Shown: positions 16,891-26,209, counted from the stretch's first letter. The stretch is DNA of 64,000 bases from Pseudomonadota bacterium (GCA_021777555.1 JAJYDK010000007.1:55383-119382), one strand, 5' to 3'. The notes: generated by a model not told the origin, from the letters alone. Made by a program: numbers and translations.

Positions 16891-17109
16891 GGTCGCTTGC
16901 TTGCATCGAGTCGTGTTTCTTCTTCTTCGACCGGCCCGGTACGGCATGCGGCATGGGTGCGCATTGCGAGTCCGAGCTTTCTTGTCGCTTGCTGTGCCTA
17001 GGCTCCTTCATCTTGGAATCGAAAGTCGGTCCCAAGTGAGCAAATACCAGCAAGCCTCATGCCACATCCGCCCAGGCGCCCACCGGGGTAACATATCGGT
17101 GGCTCCGAG

Positions 17110-17136
17110 GGGTCAAAATGTGACCCAATTCGCAGT
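17110..17136. promoter_or_regulatory. Palindrome overlapping a CRP-like site
   Basis: GGGTCA-AAATG-TGACCC (17110-17126) is a perfect inverted repeat. Overlapping it, TGTGA-N6-TCGCA (17119-17134) matches nine of ten bases of the CRP/Vfr half-site pair TGTGA-N6-TCACA. It lies about 190 bases before the mltD-like start. The binding protein is not identified. Confidence 0.4.
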
Positions 17137-17320
17137 GCAGGCCCCTGAGCCAGGGCGTTGGCGATGTGACAGCTCGGTTGAGCCGGGCATTACAGTGGGA
17201 ATCTGGGAGCAGATGTAAATTATGCCGACATCTTTGTCGGGGTCCGGAGACGTACTTTCGGGCTCGAGAAACCTTAAGCCATTGACTCAAATACTGAATT
17301 TCCTGCTGGGCGAGGTGTAA

Positions 17321-19432
17321 ATGATCCCGACGAAGCGGGCAAGGGTGTCCCGCGCATCTTTGATCGTGGCCGCAATGGCACTACTGATCCCCCTGGGCGC
17401 GCCGGCGAACGCAGCGACCGCAACATCCGCCCCGGCGAGCTCCACCGCGGTGAGCCCCACCGCCACAAGAGAGCTGCCCGATCCGCCGCAGCTCGCGCGG
17501 GACGTGCGTTTCTGGGTCCGCGTGTATACCCAGATCGACACCAACGAGGGGTTCCTGCACGATCAATACGACCTGGCCGTGATCTACAGGACGTTGAGGT
17601 TCTCCGCGCGCACTTCGGGCCGGGAGCGCCAGCGCATGGTCGATCAGGCGCGGCGACGCATCGCGTCTGAGCTGCGCCAGATTGCGCGCGGCGGGCGGGC
17701 CCTGACGCCGGAGGAGCAGCGGTTCAAGGCGCTGTGGGGTTCACGAGCGAGCTCGGCGCAGCTGCTCGAGGCCGCCGACAATATCCGTTTCCAGCTGGGC
17801 CAATCAAACCGCTTCAAGGCCGGGCTCATCCGCTCGGGCGCCTGGCAGCACGCCATCGCGCGCGCACTGCGCCGCGAGGGGCTGCCCCCGGAGCTGGCCG
17901 CCCTGCCGCTGGTGGAGTCCTCGTACAACCCGCGGGCCTATTCCAAGGACGGCGCGGCGGGTCTGTGGCAATTCATGCCCTCGACGGGCAGGCGCTTCCT
18001 GACCATCGATCGTGCGGTCGACGAGCGGCTCGATCCGTTCAGCGCCACTAAGGCCGCCGCTCAGCTGCTCGCGTACAACCACCGGATCCTCGGCACTTGG
18101 CCCCTCGCCATCACGGCGTACAACCACGGTGTGGTCGGCGTGAGGCGGGCCGTCGAGGCAGAGGGAACCACGAACATCGTGACCGTGGTGCGCCGCTACC
18201 ACACCCGGATGTTCGGATTCGCCTCGCGCAACTTCTACGTTTCCTTCCTGGCCGCGCTCGAGGTCGAGCGCCACGCCCGCCGCTATTTCGGCACGCTGCA
18301 CAGACTCCCCGAAGAGCATTTCCACGACGTGTCGATGCCCGCGTACGTGGCCATTCATTCCCTGGAGCGTGTATTGCGCATCGGGCCATCCCGGCTTCGT
18401 GAGCTCAACCCGGCACTGCGCCCGCTGGTGTGGAACGGCTCGCTCGATGTGCCTAAGGGGTACCGCCTGCGCCTGCCGGCCTCGGATCGCCAATGGACCG
18501 CGGCGATGCTCACCGCGAAGCTCGGCCCCGGGCAGCTGCTGGCGTCACAGCCGGTTCCGCCGAGCTACCGCGTCCGCCGCGGCGATACGCTGTCGGCCAT
18601 CGCGGAGCGGTATCGGATGGGGGTGGTGGTGCTTGCCCGTTACAACGACATACGCCCCGGCGCGCTGCTGCACATCGGGGAGCGCATCCTGCTGCCCCAC
18701 AAGGCGGCGCCCTTTGCGGTAGCGCCGCCGCTCGTGGCGGCCGCGGACAAGATGGAGGATCGGGCGCCGCGATTGCATCTGGCCGTCGCCTACGAGTCCG
18801 TGCATCTGGCCGTGGCGGATGAGGCGGCGGGCACGGCGCCCGCGAGCGCTCCGGGCGCCACATCGGTGACGGTCGCCCAGCCCGCAGAGAGGCTCTCGCC
18901 GGCAAACACCGACGTGCAACCCGTCTCGGATGCGCAGGCCAAGGCGATCAGTCCGAGGCTGGGGCCGGCGGGCGGTCCACCGCAGAGCGCGGATCCGACC
19001 GATTACACCGTGGCCCGAAATGGCACCATCCGCGTCGCGGCGACCGAGTCGCTCGGCTACTACGCCGAGTGGCTGCACGTGACGGCCTGGGACCTGCGAC
19101 GTCTCAACCACTTGCGCTTCCGCCAGCCGGTGCGCATCGGGCAGCGCATCCGGCTCGATTTCCGCCACGTCTCGCGGCGGCAGTTCGTGCGCCAGCGCAT
19201 CGCCTATCATCGGACGCTCGAGGCCAGCTACTTTGCCGACCACCACATCGAGGGGACGGAGCGCTATCTGACCCGCAACGGCGATTCACTTTGGACCCTC
19301 ACGCGGCGCTTCCCCATGCTGCCGTCCTGGCTGCTGCGCCAGTACAACCCTGACGTGGACTTCTTCGCCACCCTGCATCCGGGCACGCGGCTCGTCATTC
19401 CGCGGATCGAGACGGCCCCGGCCGGCGGTTGA
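17321..19432 (+). CDS. LysM-containing lytic murein transglycosylase, MltD-like
   Basis: 703 residues. The signal peptide (about 1-31) ends APANA. The lytic transglycosylase domain (about 165-330) has catalytic E199 in LVESSYNPRAYS, followed by AAGLWQFMPSTG and AITAYNHG. Three LysM or LysM-like segments follow (about 410-460, 565-620, 645-695: RRGDTLSAIAERY, WLHVTAWDLRRLN, RNGDSLWTLTRRF), which bind glycan strands. It cleaves peptidoglycan in the periplasm to give anhydro-muropeptides; AmpD at 50785 processes such products. Longer than E. coli MltD, mainly in the linker between the first and second LysM. There is no obvious lipobox. Confidence 0.88.
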   Translation: MIPTKRARVSRASLIVAAMALLIPLGAPANAATATSAPASSTAVSPTATRELPDPPQLARDVRFWVRVYTQIDTNEGFLHDQYDLAVIYRTLRFSARTSGRERQRMVDQARRRIASELRQIARGGRALTPEEQRFKALWGSRASSAQLLEAADNIRFQLGQSNRFKAGLIRSGAWQHAIARALRREGLPPELAALPLVESSYNPRAYSKDGAAGLWQFMPSTGRRFLTIDRAVDERLDPFSATKAAAQLLAYNHRILGTWPLAITAYNHGVVGVRRAVEAEGTTNIVTVVRRYHTRMFGFASRNFYVSFLAALEVERHARRYFGTLHRLPEEHFHDVSMPAYVAIHSLERVLRIGPSRLRELNPALRPLVWNGSLDVPKGYRLRLPASDRQWTAAMLTAKLGPGQLLASQPVPPSYRVRRGDTLSAIAERYRMGVVVLARYNDIRPGALLHIGERILLPHKAAPFAVAPPLVAAADKMEDRAPRLHLAVAYESVHLAVADEAAGTAPASAPGATSVTVAQPAERLSPANTDVQPVSDAQAKAISPRLGPAGGPPQSADPTDYTVARNGTIRVAATESLGYYAEWLHVTAWDLRRLNHLRFRQPVRIGQRIRLDFRHVSRRQFVRQRIAYHRTLEASYFADHHIEGTERYLTRNGDSLWTLTRRFPMLPSWLLRQYNPDVDFFATLHPGTRLVIPRIETAPAGG

Positions 19433-19503
19433 CCGCACTCATGAACGGACCCCCGGTGTGGCCGCCGCGCGATGCCGTCACATCAGAAGAGCGAAAGCGC
19501 GCA

Positions 19504-19509
19504 TATAAT
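19504..19509 (+). promoter_or_regulatory. -10 element directly before the L,D-transpeptidase start
   Basis: A perfect TATAAT hexamer. Transcription would start about seven bases downstream, at or next to the ATG at 19516, implying a leaderless message. No convincing -35 is seen at 17 bases. Confidence 0.35.
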
Positions 19510-19515
19510 CCGATC

Positions 19516-20052
19516 ATGTCATTGCACAAGCGAATTCTGGCCGGCCTGCTCGTCTGCGCGAGCGCCGTCGCCTACGCCGCCCCCAGGCAGGTCACGCACG
19601 TCGCCTTCCTTTCGGATCCGTCCCTGCCCTACGTCGATCACGTGGTGGTCAAGAAGTCCGAGCGGCGACTCTTCCTGATGGACGGCGACAAGGTGGTGCG
19701 CGAATTCAGGATTCATCTCGGCCTCGAGCCGGACGGACCCAAGGAGCGCTCGGGGGATTACCGCACGCCCCAGGGCTGGTACACGCTCTCGCGCCGCAAT
19801 CCGCGCAGCGACTACTTTCTCTCGATCGAGATCTCCTATCCGAATGCACGGGATCTCGCGCGCGCCCGGGCCCACCACTGGCAGCCCGGCGGGCAGATCA
19901 TGATCCACGGCCTTCCGAATACCCTGCACGGAACGCCCTACTACTACCGACACGACGACTGGACCAACGGCTGCATCGCGGTCTCGGATGCCGACATGAT
20001 GCAGGTCTGGATGCTGACCCGCGACGGCATGCCGATTGACATCGAGCCGTGA
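19516..20052 (+). CDS. L,D-transpeptidase (YkuD) family protein
   Basis: 178 residues. A signal peptide (MSLHKRILAGLLVCASAVAYA) precedes a YkuD domain with IMIHGLPN and the catalytic TNGCIAVSD. Such enzymes make 3-3 cross-links in peptidoglycan or attach proteins to it; the compact single-domain form resembles the YafK-like group. The reading frame is open back to 19429, but 19516 yields a clean signal peptide. It has no ribosome site and lies just after a TATAAT. It overlaps or abuts ppnN downstream. Confidence 0.85.
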   Translation: MSLHKRILAGLLVCASAVAYAAPRQVTHVAFLSDPSLPYVDHVVVKKSERRLFLMDGDKVVREFRIHLGLEPDGPKERSGDYRTPQGWYTLSRRNPRSDYFLSIEISYPNARDLARARAHHWQPGGQIMIHGLPNTLHGTPYYYRHDDWTNGCIAVSDADMMQVWMLTRDGMPIDIEP

Positions 20053-21455
20053 TCGGCGGCCCTCCCGGCATGGACCACAATGAGGTAGAACCAGAGTTCA
20101 TCGACGCGCGCGTCCATCCCCGCGGCAGCCTCGAGAACCTCTCGCAGCACGAGATCGAGAAGCTGCTCGATTCGGGTCGCGGCGGACTCTACCCGCTGTT
20201 TCGCAAGTGCGCGCTCGCGGTGCTCAACAGCGGCGCGGACACCGACGACGCCCGCGAGATTTTCGACCGCTACCGCGACTTCGACATCCGCATCATGCGC
20301 CAGCCCTGGGGCATCCGGCTCGAGATGCATCATGCGCCGGCGACGGCGTTCGTCGACGGCCAGATGATCCAGGGGATCAAGGAACACCTGTTCGCGGTCC
20401 TGCGCGATGTGGTGTTCACCTCCAACGAGATCATCTCCGGCGGCCGGTTCGACCTGACGGACTCGGGCGCGATCACCAATGCGGTGTTTCACATCCTGCG
20501 CAATGCGCGCCTGCTCGACTACAAGGCGCGGCCCAACCTGGTGGTGTGCTGGGGCGGGCATTCGATCGGCAGTGAGGAATACAAGTATTCCAAGCGGGTC
20601 GGGTACGAGCTCGGGCTGCGGGGTCTTGATGTGTGCACCGGCTGCGGTCCAGGGGCGATGAAAGGACCGATGAAGGGCGCAACCATCGGTCACGCCAAGC
20701 AGCGTATCGACCGTGGCCGGTACATCGGCATCACCGAGCCCGGGATCATCGCGGCCGAGCCGCCGAATCCGATCGTCAATCAGCTGGTGATCCTGCCGGA
20801 CATCGAGAAGCGCCTCGAGGCCTTCGTGCGCTTTGCGCACGGCATCGTGGTGTTCCCGGGCGGCGCCGGAACCGCCGAGGAGATTCTCTACCTGCTCGGG
20901 ATTCTGCTCGATCCGGCCAACAGGGACCAGCCCTTTCCCGTGGTGCTCACCGGGCCGCGCGCGAGCGCCGCGTACTTCGACCAGATCAGCCGCTTCATCA
21001 GCGGCACCCTCGGCGAGCAGGCGCTCCAGCGACTCAACATCATCATCGACGATCCGGCCGAGGTGGGCCGGCACATGGTGCACGGCATCGAGGCGGTGCG
21101 CGAGTTCCGCCGCCAGCGCCGGGACGCCTATAATTACAACTGGCTGCTCTCCGTCCAGTCCGAATTTCAGCACCCCTTCCACGTCACGCACGAATCCATG
21201 CGCGCGCTCGTGCTGGGGCGTGAGCAGCCCGTGCACGAGCTCGCGGCCAACCTGAGGCGCGCCTTCTCGGGCATCGTCACCGGGAACGTCAAGGAGCACG
21301 GCATCCAGGCGATCGATCGCGATGGTCCCTACGAGCTGGCCGGCGATGCGCACATCATGCAACTGCTCGATGAGCTGCTGGCCGCCTTCGTGTCCCAGGG
21401 CCGCATGAAGCTCCCGGGCAGCGTGTATCGGCCGGTCTATCGCCTGGTGGCTTGA
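20049..21455 (+). CDS. ppnN: Nucleotide 5'-monophosphate nucleosidase (LOG family)
   Basis: 468 residues if the GTG at 20049 is used (it overlaps the previous TGA as GTGA, suggesting coupling); an ATG at 20070 is the alternative. It matches PpnN/YgdH: an N-terminal domain with YPLFRKCALAVLNSGADTDD, a Rossmann-like LOG core with GCGPGAMKGPMKGA and the signature PGGAGTAEEILYLLG, and a C-terminal DUF3412-like part. The enzyme splits nucleoside monophosphates into base and ribose 5-phosphate, and in E. coli is activated by (p)ppGpp. Confidence 0.9.
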   Translation: MIGGPPGMDHNEVEPEFIDARVHPRGSLENLSQHEIEKLLDSGRGGLYPLFRKCALAVLNSGADTDDAREIFDRYRDFDIRIMRQPWGIRLEMHHAPATAFVDGQMIQGIKEHLFAVLRDVVFTSNEIISGGRFDLTDSGAITNAVFHILRNARLLDYKARPNLVVCWGGHSIGSEEYKYSKRVGYELGLRGLDVCTGCGPGAMKGPMKGATIGHAKQRIDRGRYIGITEPGIIAAEPPNPIVNQLVILPDIEKRLEAFVRFAHGIVVFPGGAGTAEEILYLLGILLDPANRDQPFPVVLTGPRASAAYFDQISRFISGTLGEQALQRLNIIIDDPAEVGRHMVHGIEAVREFRRQRRDAYNYNWLLSVQSEFQHPFHVTHESMRALVLGREQPVHELAANLRRAFSGIVTGNVKEHGIQAIDRDGPYELAGDAHIMQLLDELLAAFVSQGRMKLPGSVYRPVYRLVA

Positions 21456-21633
21456 GCCAAGAGTCCTCACCTCGCGCGCAGCCTGCGTCCCCGGCGGCGG
21501 ACCGGCGCGTCTGCGGGGTGACATAACGTCGCGGCGGCAAGGGCTTGCCGGCAAAGTTTGACCCGCCTGTGAACCAGTTCCTGACCGACTGTCGCAAAGG
21601 ACGTACTCTGCGGGCGCAGCAGAAGGAGGTCCG

Positions 21634-21909
21634 ATGAGCTCACCATTCAGGGGTCGCGAGATTCCTCCCGTCCGACGAGAAGTGCCTGGCACGGCTCGGC
21701 CGGCTGCGCCATCCCCCGGACCCTTTCCCACTTGGGCCGAGCGCATGCATGGTGTGCAGGCGCGGCACGAGGCGATCACCCGCAATCTCAATACCTGGTC
21801 GAGCTACAAGAGCTGGGCTGAGCGTATGCGCAGCACCTGGGAAGGCGATGCCGCGCCTGCGGCGCCCCAGGAAGGGAACCCGGGCGGCCATACGGTGCCC
21901 AATCATTGA
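21634..21909 (+). CDS. Small uncharacterised protein (91 aa)
   Basis: Not recognised. The ATG follows a near-perfect AAGGAGGT ribosome site at ideal spacing, strong evidence for translation. The first 40 residues are proline- and arginine-rich. The rest contains two copies of WAERM (FPTWAERM, SYKSWAERM) about 28 residues apart with predicted helix between, then an acidic/proline tail. No signal peptide or membrane segment. It overlaps the next small gene by one base (TGATG), so the two form a unit just upstream of htpG. Confidence 0.65.
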   Translation: MSSPFRGREIPPVRREVPGTARPAAPSPGPFPTWAERMHGVQARHEAITRNLNTWSSYKSWAERMRSTWEGDAAPAAPQEGNPGGHTVPNH

Positions 21910-22067
21910 TGGAATTCTTCCTGTACTTCTGGGACGAGCTCGACGACGCGGCCGCACTCTGTCGCCATCTGTCGCGATCTGTCATCACTGAGATCGTTTC
22001 GCTGCGCACTCCGCTGCGCGCCTGGCGCGGCTGGCTGCGGCCGGCGGCGCAGATCGAGGCGCACTGA
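21909..22067 (+). CDS. Very small uncharacterised protein (52 aa)
   Basis: The ATG lies in the TGATG that ends the preceding gene, the arrangement of a translationally coupled pair; there is no separate ribosome site. The peptide starts MEFFLYFWDELDD and ends in an amphipathic Arg/Trp-rich stretch (RAWRGWLRPAAQ). It could be a membrane-associated or protein-binding micro-protein; the function is unknown. About 150 bases separate it from htpG, with a heat-shock-like promoter in between. Confidence 0.5.
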   Translation: MEFFLYFWDELDDAAALCRHLSRSVITEIVSLRTPLRAWRGWLRPAAQIEAH

Positions 22068-22157
22068 TCCGCTGAGACTTCGGGCCTTGCGAAGGGGCGC
22101 TCGCGGCTGAGCGATTCGAGCCTGCGGCAGTGATCTCTCCGGGGGCGGCCCGCCCAT

Positions 22158-22186
22158 ATTGAAATTCCCCCGCCTACGCCCAAAAT
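22158..22186 (+). promoter_or_regulatory. Candidate sigma-32 promoter of htpG
   Basis: ATTGAAA (22158-22164, six of seven heat-shock -35 bases), a 14-base spacer, then CCCAAAAT (22179-22186, five of seven informative -10 bases). The start would be near 22193, giving a 25-base leader that includes the GGAG ribosome site. Confidence 0.5.
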
Positions 22187-22217
22187 GGCACGCTCCGGAG
22201 GATTACTGGAGCGAACC

Positions 22218-24134
22218 ATGACCGGGCCAGAGCCCACTGCGAATGCGGCGGCCGACCGCCAGACCCACGGCTTTCAGGCGGAGGTGCGTGAGCTGCTGAA
22301 GCTCATGATCCACTCCCTGTACAGCCACAGGGAGATCTTCCTGCGCGAGCTGATCTCCAATGCCTCGGACGCCAATGATCGGCTGCGGTTCGCGGCCATC
22401 GAAGCGCCCGCACTGCTGGAAAGCGACGCCGAGCTCGCGATCCGCGTGGAGGCGGATCCGGCCGCGGGCACCGTGACCATCCTCGACAACGGCATCGGCA
22501 TGACGCGCGAGGAGGCGGTCGCCAACCTCGGCACCATCGCCCGCTCCGGGACCGCGGAGTTCTTCCGTTCCCTCTCCGGGGAGCGGCAGAAGGACGCCCA
22601 GCTCATCGGCCAGTTCGGCGTCGGGTTCTATTCCGCGTTCATCGTCGCCGATCGCGTCGAAGTCCTGTCCCGCAAGGCCGGAGTGCCCGCCGCTGGCGGC
22701 GTGCACTGGGAGTCGCGCGCCGACGGGGAGTTCACCGTACAGAGCGTGACGCGCGAGGAGCGGGGCACCGCGATCAGGCTGCACCTCAAGGCCGAAGCCA
22801 AGGAATTCGCCGATCCGTTCCGGCTGCGCGCGCTCATCAGAAAATATTCGGATCACATCGCGTTTCCGGTCCGTATGCGCAAGGAGGGCGAGGCCTCGCT
22901 CGAGTACGAGACCGTCAACCAGGCGAAGGCGCTCTGGGTGCGCCCCCGCGCCGAGATCCCGGAGGAGGAGTACCGTCAGTTCTATCAGCACCTGGCGCAC
23001 GATTTCACCGAGCCGCTCGCCTGGAGCCACAACCGGGTCGAGGGCAAACGCGAATACACGAGCCTGCTCTACATTCCGGGCCGCGCGCCTTTCGACCTGT
23101 GGCAGCGCGAGGCGGCTCACGGACTGAAGCTGTACGTGAAGCGTGTATTCATCATGGACGACGCCGAGCAGTTTCTGCCTCAGTACCTGCGCTTCGTGAA
23201 GGGCGTGGTCGACTCGAGCGACCTGCCGCTCAATGTCTCCCGGGAGCTTCTGCAGAAGGAGCCGGAAGTCGAGGCCATTCGCGGCAGCCTCACCAAGCGC
23301 GTGCTCGACATGCTCGCGAGGCTCGCCAAGGATGAGCTGGACAAGTACGCGACGTTCTGGAAGGAGTTCGGGACGGTGCTCAAGGAGGGCGTCGGACAGG
23401 ATGTCGCCAACCGGACCGCTCTGCTGCCGTTGCTGCGCTTTGCGAGCACCCACGAGGCGGGCGATGAGCCCGGAGTGAGCCTCGCGCACTATGTGGAGCG
23501 CATGAAGCCCGGGCAGGACAGGATCTACTACATCATCGCCGAGAGTATCGCGGCGGCGCGCAGGAGCCCTTACATCGAGCGGCTCACCGAGCGGGGCCTG
23601 GAGGTGCTGCTGCTGAGTGAGCGCATCGATGAGTGGGTCATGGGTCAGCTCGAGGACTTCGAGGGCAAGCGTTTCAAGGACGCCGCGCGAGGGGATCTCG
23701 AGCTCGGCCCGCTCGAGAGCGAAGCCGAGCGCAAGCAGCGCGAGGAGGCGCTGAAGGAGAGCAAGGGCCTGCTCAAGAAGGTAAAGGACGCAATCGGCGA
23801 GGACGTTCTCGAAGTGCGCCTCAGCACGCGCCTGAAGGAATCTCCGGCCTGCCTGGTGCTCGATGAGCACGATCTCAGCGCGGGCATGCGCAGGATTCTG
23901 GCGGCCGCAGGCCAGAAAGTCCCGGACTCCAAGCCTGCGCTCGAGCTCAACGTCGGGCACCCGTTGGTGAAGTACCTCGAGGGGCTCGGCGATGCGGCGC
24001 GATTCAAGGAGCTTGCACTGCTGCTGCACGAGCAGGCCCAGCTCGCCGAAGGCGGGCAGCTCGGCAACCCGGTGCAGTTCGTTCAGCGCCTCAATCGGCT
24101 GCTGGTCTCACTCACCGAGGACCACACCGAGTGA
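22218..24134 (+). CDS. htpG: Molecular chaperone HtpG (Hsp90)
   Basis: 638 residues, full length. The N-terminal ATPase domain (about 1-230) has [15 protein letters not shown], the [10 protein letters not shown] and [12 protein letters not shown] motifs; the middle domain has [13 protein letters not shown]; the C-terminal dimerisation domain is intact and, as usual for bacterial Hsp90, lacks MEEVD. It is a cytoplasmic, ATP-driven chaperone acting after DnaK. ATG 22218 is chosen because GGAG lies six bases upstream; an upstream in-frame ATG at 22185 falls inside the promoter. Confidence 0.97.
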   Translation: MTGPEPTANAAADRQTHGFQAEVRELLKLMIHSLYSHREIFLRELISNASDANDRLRFAAIEAPALLESDAELAIRVEADPAAGTVTILDNGIGMTREEAVANLGTIARSGTAEFFRSLSGERQKDAQLIGQFGVGFYSAFIVADRVEVLSRKAGVPAAGGVHWESRADGEFTVQSVTREERGTAIRLHLKAEAKEFADPFRLRALIRKYSDHIAFPVRMRKEGEASLEYETVNQAKALWVRPRAEIPEEEYRQFYQHLAHDFTEPLAWSHNRVEGKREYTSLLYIPGRAPFDLWQREAAHGLKLYVKRVFIMDDAEQFLPQYLRFVKGVVDSSDLPLNVSRELLQKEPEVEAIRGSLTKRVLDMLARLAKDELDKYATFWKEFGTVLKEGVGQDVANRTALLPLLRFASTHEAGDEPGVSLAHYVERMKPGQDRIYYIIAESIAAARRSPYIERLTERGLEVLLLSERIDEWVMGQLEDFEGKRFKDAARGDLELGPLESEAERKQREEALKESKGLLKKVKDAIGEDVLEVRLSTRLKESPACLVLDEHDLSAGMRRILAAAGQKVPDSKPALELNVGHPLVKYLEGLGDAARFKELALLLHEQAQLAEGGQLGNPVQFVQRLNRLLVSLTEDHTE

Positions 24135-24799
24135 AACCGCCCCGCTCGGAACGGTTGACCCTGCCGGGGCCGGCCGGCTCACTGGAGGCGTTGGTCGAGA
24201 TACCGGTCAGCGATGCGGCGGGTGCCATGCCGGATGGCGCGCCGGCGGCATTCGGGGTGGTCTGCCATCCGCACCCCCTTTATGGCGGTACGCTCGACAA
24301 TAAGGTCGTCTACACCCTCGCGCGCGCGTTCGTGGAGTGCGGCGCGCCGGCGATCCGCTTCAATTTTCGCGGCGTGGGCGCGAGCGCCGGCCGCTATGAC
24401 GAGGGGCGCGGGGAGACCGAGGATGCACTGGCCGTCATCGCCTACGGCCGGCAGCGCTGGCCGGGGGCGGCGCTGTGGCTGGCGGGATTCTCCTTCGGGG
24501 CCGCGGTGGCGGTGCGGGCGGCGCAGCACGCCCCGCCGGAGAAGCTGGTGACGGTTGCACCCGGAATCACCCGGGTCGAGATGCCGGGCGTCGTTCCGCC
24601 GCGCTGTCCATGGCTGCTGGTTCAGGGAGATGCCGACGAAGTGATCGAGCCGGCGGCGGTGCTCGAGTGGGCAGAGCGGCAGTCCGTCGCCCCGGGAATC
24701 GGCCCGCAGATCCGGATATTTCCCGGCGGAGGCCATTTCTTTCACGGCCGCCTGCACGAGCTCCGGCAGACGGTGGTACGGTTCTTGACGGACAAATGA
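24131..24799 (+). CDS. Alpha/beta hydrolase (COG2945-like)
   Basis: 222 residues with GTG start overlapping the htpG stop (GTGA), so it is cotranscribed and probably coupled. [32 protein letters not shown], the nucleophile elbow GFSFG, the acid loop QGDADEVI and the catalytic histidine in GGGHFFHGR fit the small esterase-like family. The substrate is unknown. A strong hairpin follows the stop directly. Confidence 0.82.
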   Translation: MKPPRSERLTLPGPAGSLEALVEIPVSDAAGAMPDGAPAAFGVVCHPHPLYGGTLDNKVVYTLARAFVECGAPAIRFNFRGVGASAGRYDEGRGETEDALAVIAYGRQRWPGAALWLAGFSFGAAVAVRAAQHAPPEKLVTVAPGITRVEMPGVVPPRCPWLLVQGDADEVIEPAAVLEWAERQSVAPGIGPQIRIFPGGGHFFHGRLHELRQTVVRFLTDK

Positions 24800-24824
24800 A
24801 CGGGGTTCGCTCCGCGAACCCCGT
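24800..24824. terminator. Strong hairpin between convergent genes
   Basis: ACGGGGTTCGC-TCC-GCGAACCCCGT, a perfect 11-base stem with a 3-base loop, starting right after the hydrolase stop and ahead of the convergent HU-family gene end. No T tract on either side, so termination efficiency is uncertain; it may instead protect 3' ends. Confidence 0.55.
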
Positions 24825-24847
24825 CAGATCCGCGCGTCAACGCATGA

Positions 24848-25162
24848 TCAGGAATTGACCATCGCCTTGAGGTTCTTCAGCGGCATCACGCGGACCTTCT
24901 TGCTGGCCGGCTTTGCCTTGAACATCATCTTCTCCCCGGTGAACGGGTTGACTCCCTCACGCGCCTTGGTGGCCGGCTTCTTGACGACCTTCATCTTCAG
25001 CAGCCCCGGCATGGTGAACAGGCCGTTGCCCCGCAGGCTCTTCTTGATCACGCCGTTGAGCGAATCGAACACACCGCCGACCTGCTTGCGTGAGAGCCCC
25101 GTGTCTTTGGAAATTTGAGTCAGGACTTCCGACTTGGTCGGAGCGCTACCCTTTTTCGCCAT
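24848..25162 (-). CDS. HU-family nucleoid DNA-binding protein
   Basis: 104 residues. The helical N-terminal half (VLTQISKDTGLSRKQVGGVFDSL) and the beta-arm region with GVNPFTGEKM follow the HU/IHF pattern; the tail is lysine-rich (KPASKKVRVMP). It is somewhat longer and more basic than E. coli HU and closer to the divergent HU-like proteins with AKK openings. ATG 25162 follows GAGGAG at a slightly long spacing. Upstream on the minus strand a weak TTGTCG...TATTTT pair near 25240 could be its promoter. Confidence 0.85.
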   Translation of the reverse strand: MAKKGSAPTKSEVLTQISKDTGLSRKQVGGVFDSLNGVIKKSLRGNGLFTMPGLLKMKVVKKPATKAREGVNPFTGEKMMFKAKPASKKVRVMPLKNLKAMVNS

Positions 25163-25316
25163 ATTGCGCCACTCCTCGAGTGTAGTGATTGTGCGCGCTG
25201 TTGTGCAGCCACGCCCGATTGAGAATCGCCGCGAAAAATAGCACATGCGAGCACTCGCGCGACAACTTTTTTCGTTCGAACGCGTGCCGAAACCGCTATT
25301 TTTCAGGGCTTTCGCG

Positions 25317-25628
25317 TCACCGGTGCGCCGGATGAGGTTCCGATAAGGCATTGACGTCGCACCCGAGGGTGCCGGCGCCATGGACCAGGAGGTCTTTGTC
25401 CCGATTTTTCGCGCCGCGGATGAGCGAAATGTGTGTTTTAGGCACGCCAAGTGCATGGGAGAGCAGGCGGATCAGCCTTTCATTGGCGGCGCCGTCGGCG
25501 GGAGGTGAGGAAACCCTCACCCGCAATCGGCCCTCGCGCACACCGTCGATGCCTTCACGCGAGGAACGCGGCTGCACCCTCACGCGCACCAGGCAATCCG
25601 GGCCCCGTATCTCGTACCAGTCCGGCAC
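25317..25628 (-). CDS. yggU: DUF167 (YggU) family protein
   Basis: 103 residues, GTG start. RVRVQPRSSREGIDGVREG and SSPPADGAANERLIRLL are the DUF167 signature. The biochemical role is unknown. It is last in the yggS-proC-yggT-yggU cluster, 22 bases after yggT, the same order as in Pseudomonas. Confidence 0.88.
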   Translation of the reverse strand: MPDWYEIRGPDCLVRVRVQPRSSREGIDGVREGRLRVRVSSPPADGAANERLIRLLSHALGVPKTHISLIRGAKNRDKDLLVHGAGTLGCDVNALSEPHPAHR

Positions 25629-25650
25629 CGCGTGTGTACCCGGATTCCGG

Positions 25651-26190
25651 TCAGAACGTGGAAGGGCCCAGCAGGATGATCACGGCGTAGATGATGATGC
25701 ACGCCCAGAGCGGAGACAGGTCGATGCCCGCAATCGCGGGGATCAGCCGCCGGAAGGGGCGCAACACCGGCTCGCACAGCGAGCTCAGTACCGACTGCAG
25801 CGGGGAATAGCCGCCCGGGGCCACCAGGCTGAGCAGCGCATAGAGAATGATGGCGTAGAGATAGGTCGAAAGCAGCGTGCGCGCGATCTCGAACGCTACG
25901 GCGTGCAGCCACATCCAGGGGCCTGCCCAGGTGATGCCCTCGAGCGCGAACAGGATCGCCACTTCGATGGCGGCGACCAGGATCACCGCGACGACCGAGG
26001 CCGTGTCCACTCTGCCGACCGGTGGCAGGACGCGGCGCAACGGCACGATGAGCGGATTGCTCATCCGCACGATCGCCTGGCAGAGCGGATTGCGGAAATC
26101 CGCCCGCGTCAACTGCAGCAGCAGCCGCGCCAGCACGACGAACAGCGCAAGCGACAGCAGCGTTTCGATGATGAAGATCAGGGCGCTCAT
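25651..26190 (-). CDS. yggT: YggT family integral membrane protein
   Basis: 179 residues made of two repeats of the YggT/Ycf19 module (about 1-85 and 95-175), each with NPL/PVLRP-type loops (RMSNPLIVPLRRVLPP, LCEPVLRPFRRLIPA) followed by membrane helices. Proposed roles in other bacteria involve osmotic stress or cell-division placement; none is proven here. The start is 26190, trimming an upstream open stretch that overlaps proC. Confidence 0.9.
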   Translation of the reverse strand: MSALIFIIETLLSLALFVVLARLLLQLTRADFRNPLCQAIVRMSNPLIVPLRRVLPPVGRVDTASVVAVILVAAIEVAILFALEGITWAGPWMWLHAVAFEIARTLLSTYLYAIILYALLSLVAPGGYSPLQSVLSSLCEPVLRPFRRLIPAIAGIDLSPLWACIIIYAVIILLGPSTF

Positions 26191-26209
26191 GGGTTTTGAA
26201 GAACTCCGG

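Larger units (their letters stand above)
16826..17320. other. Long intergenic region before the mltD-like gene
   Basis: About 495 bases without a convincing gene. It has a minus-strand terminator hairpin (16871-16890), a palindrome and CRP-like site (17110-17136) and a small hairpin CCGACA-TCTT-TGTCGG (17225-17240). Base composition is lower in GC than the neighbours. The minus-strand terminator has no annotated gene feeding it, which hints at an unannotated transcript running leftward. Confidence 0.5.

Noticed and set aside
16793..17053. Minus-strand frame with basic residues (KKKK) before the MFS gene
   Set aside because: It runs through the terminator hairpin and into the 3' end of the MFS gene, so it is unlikely to be a real protein gene; a non-coding transcript is more likely.
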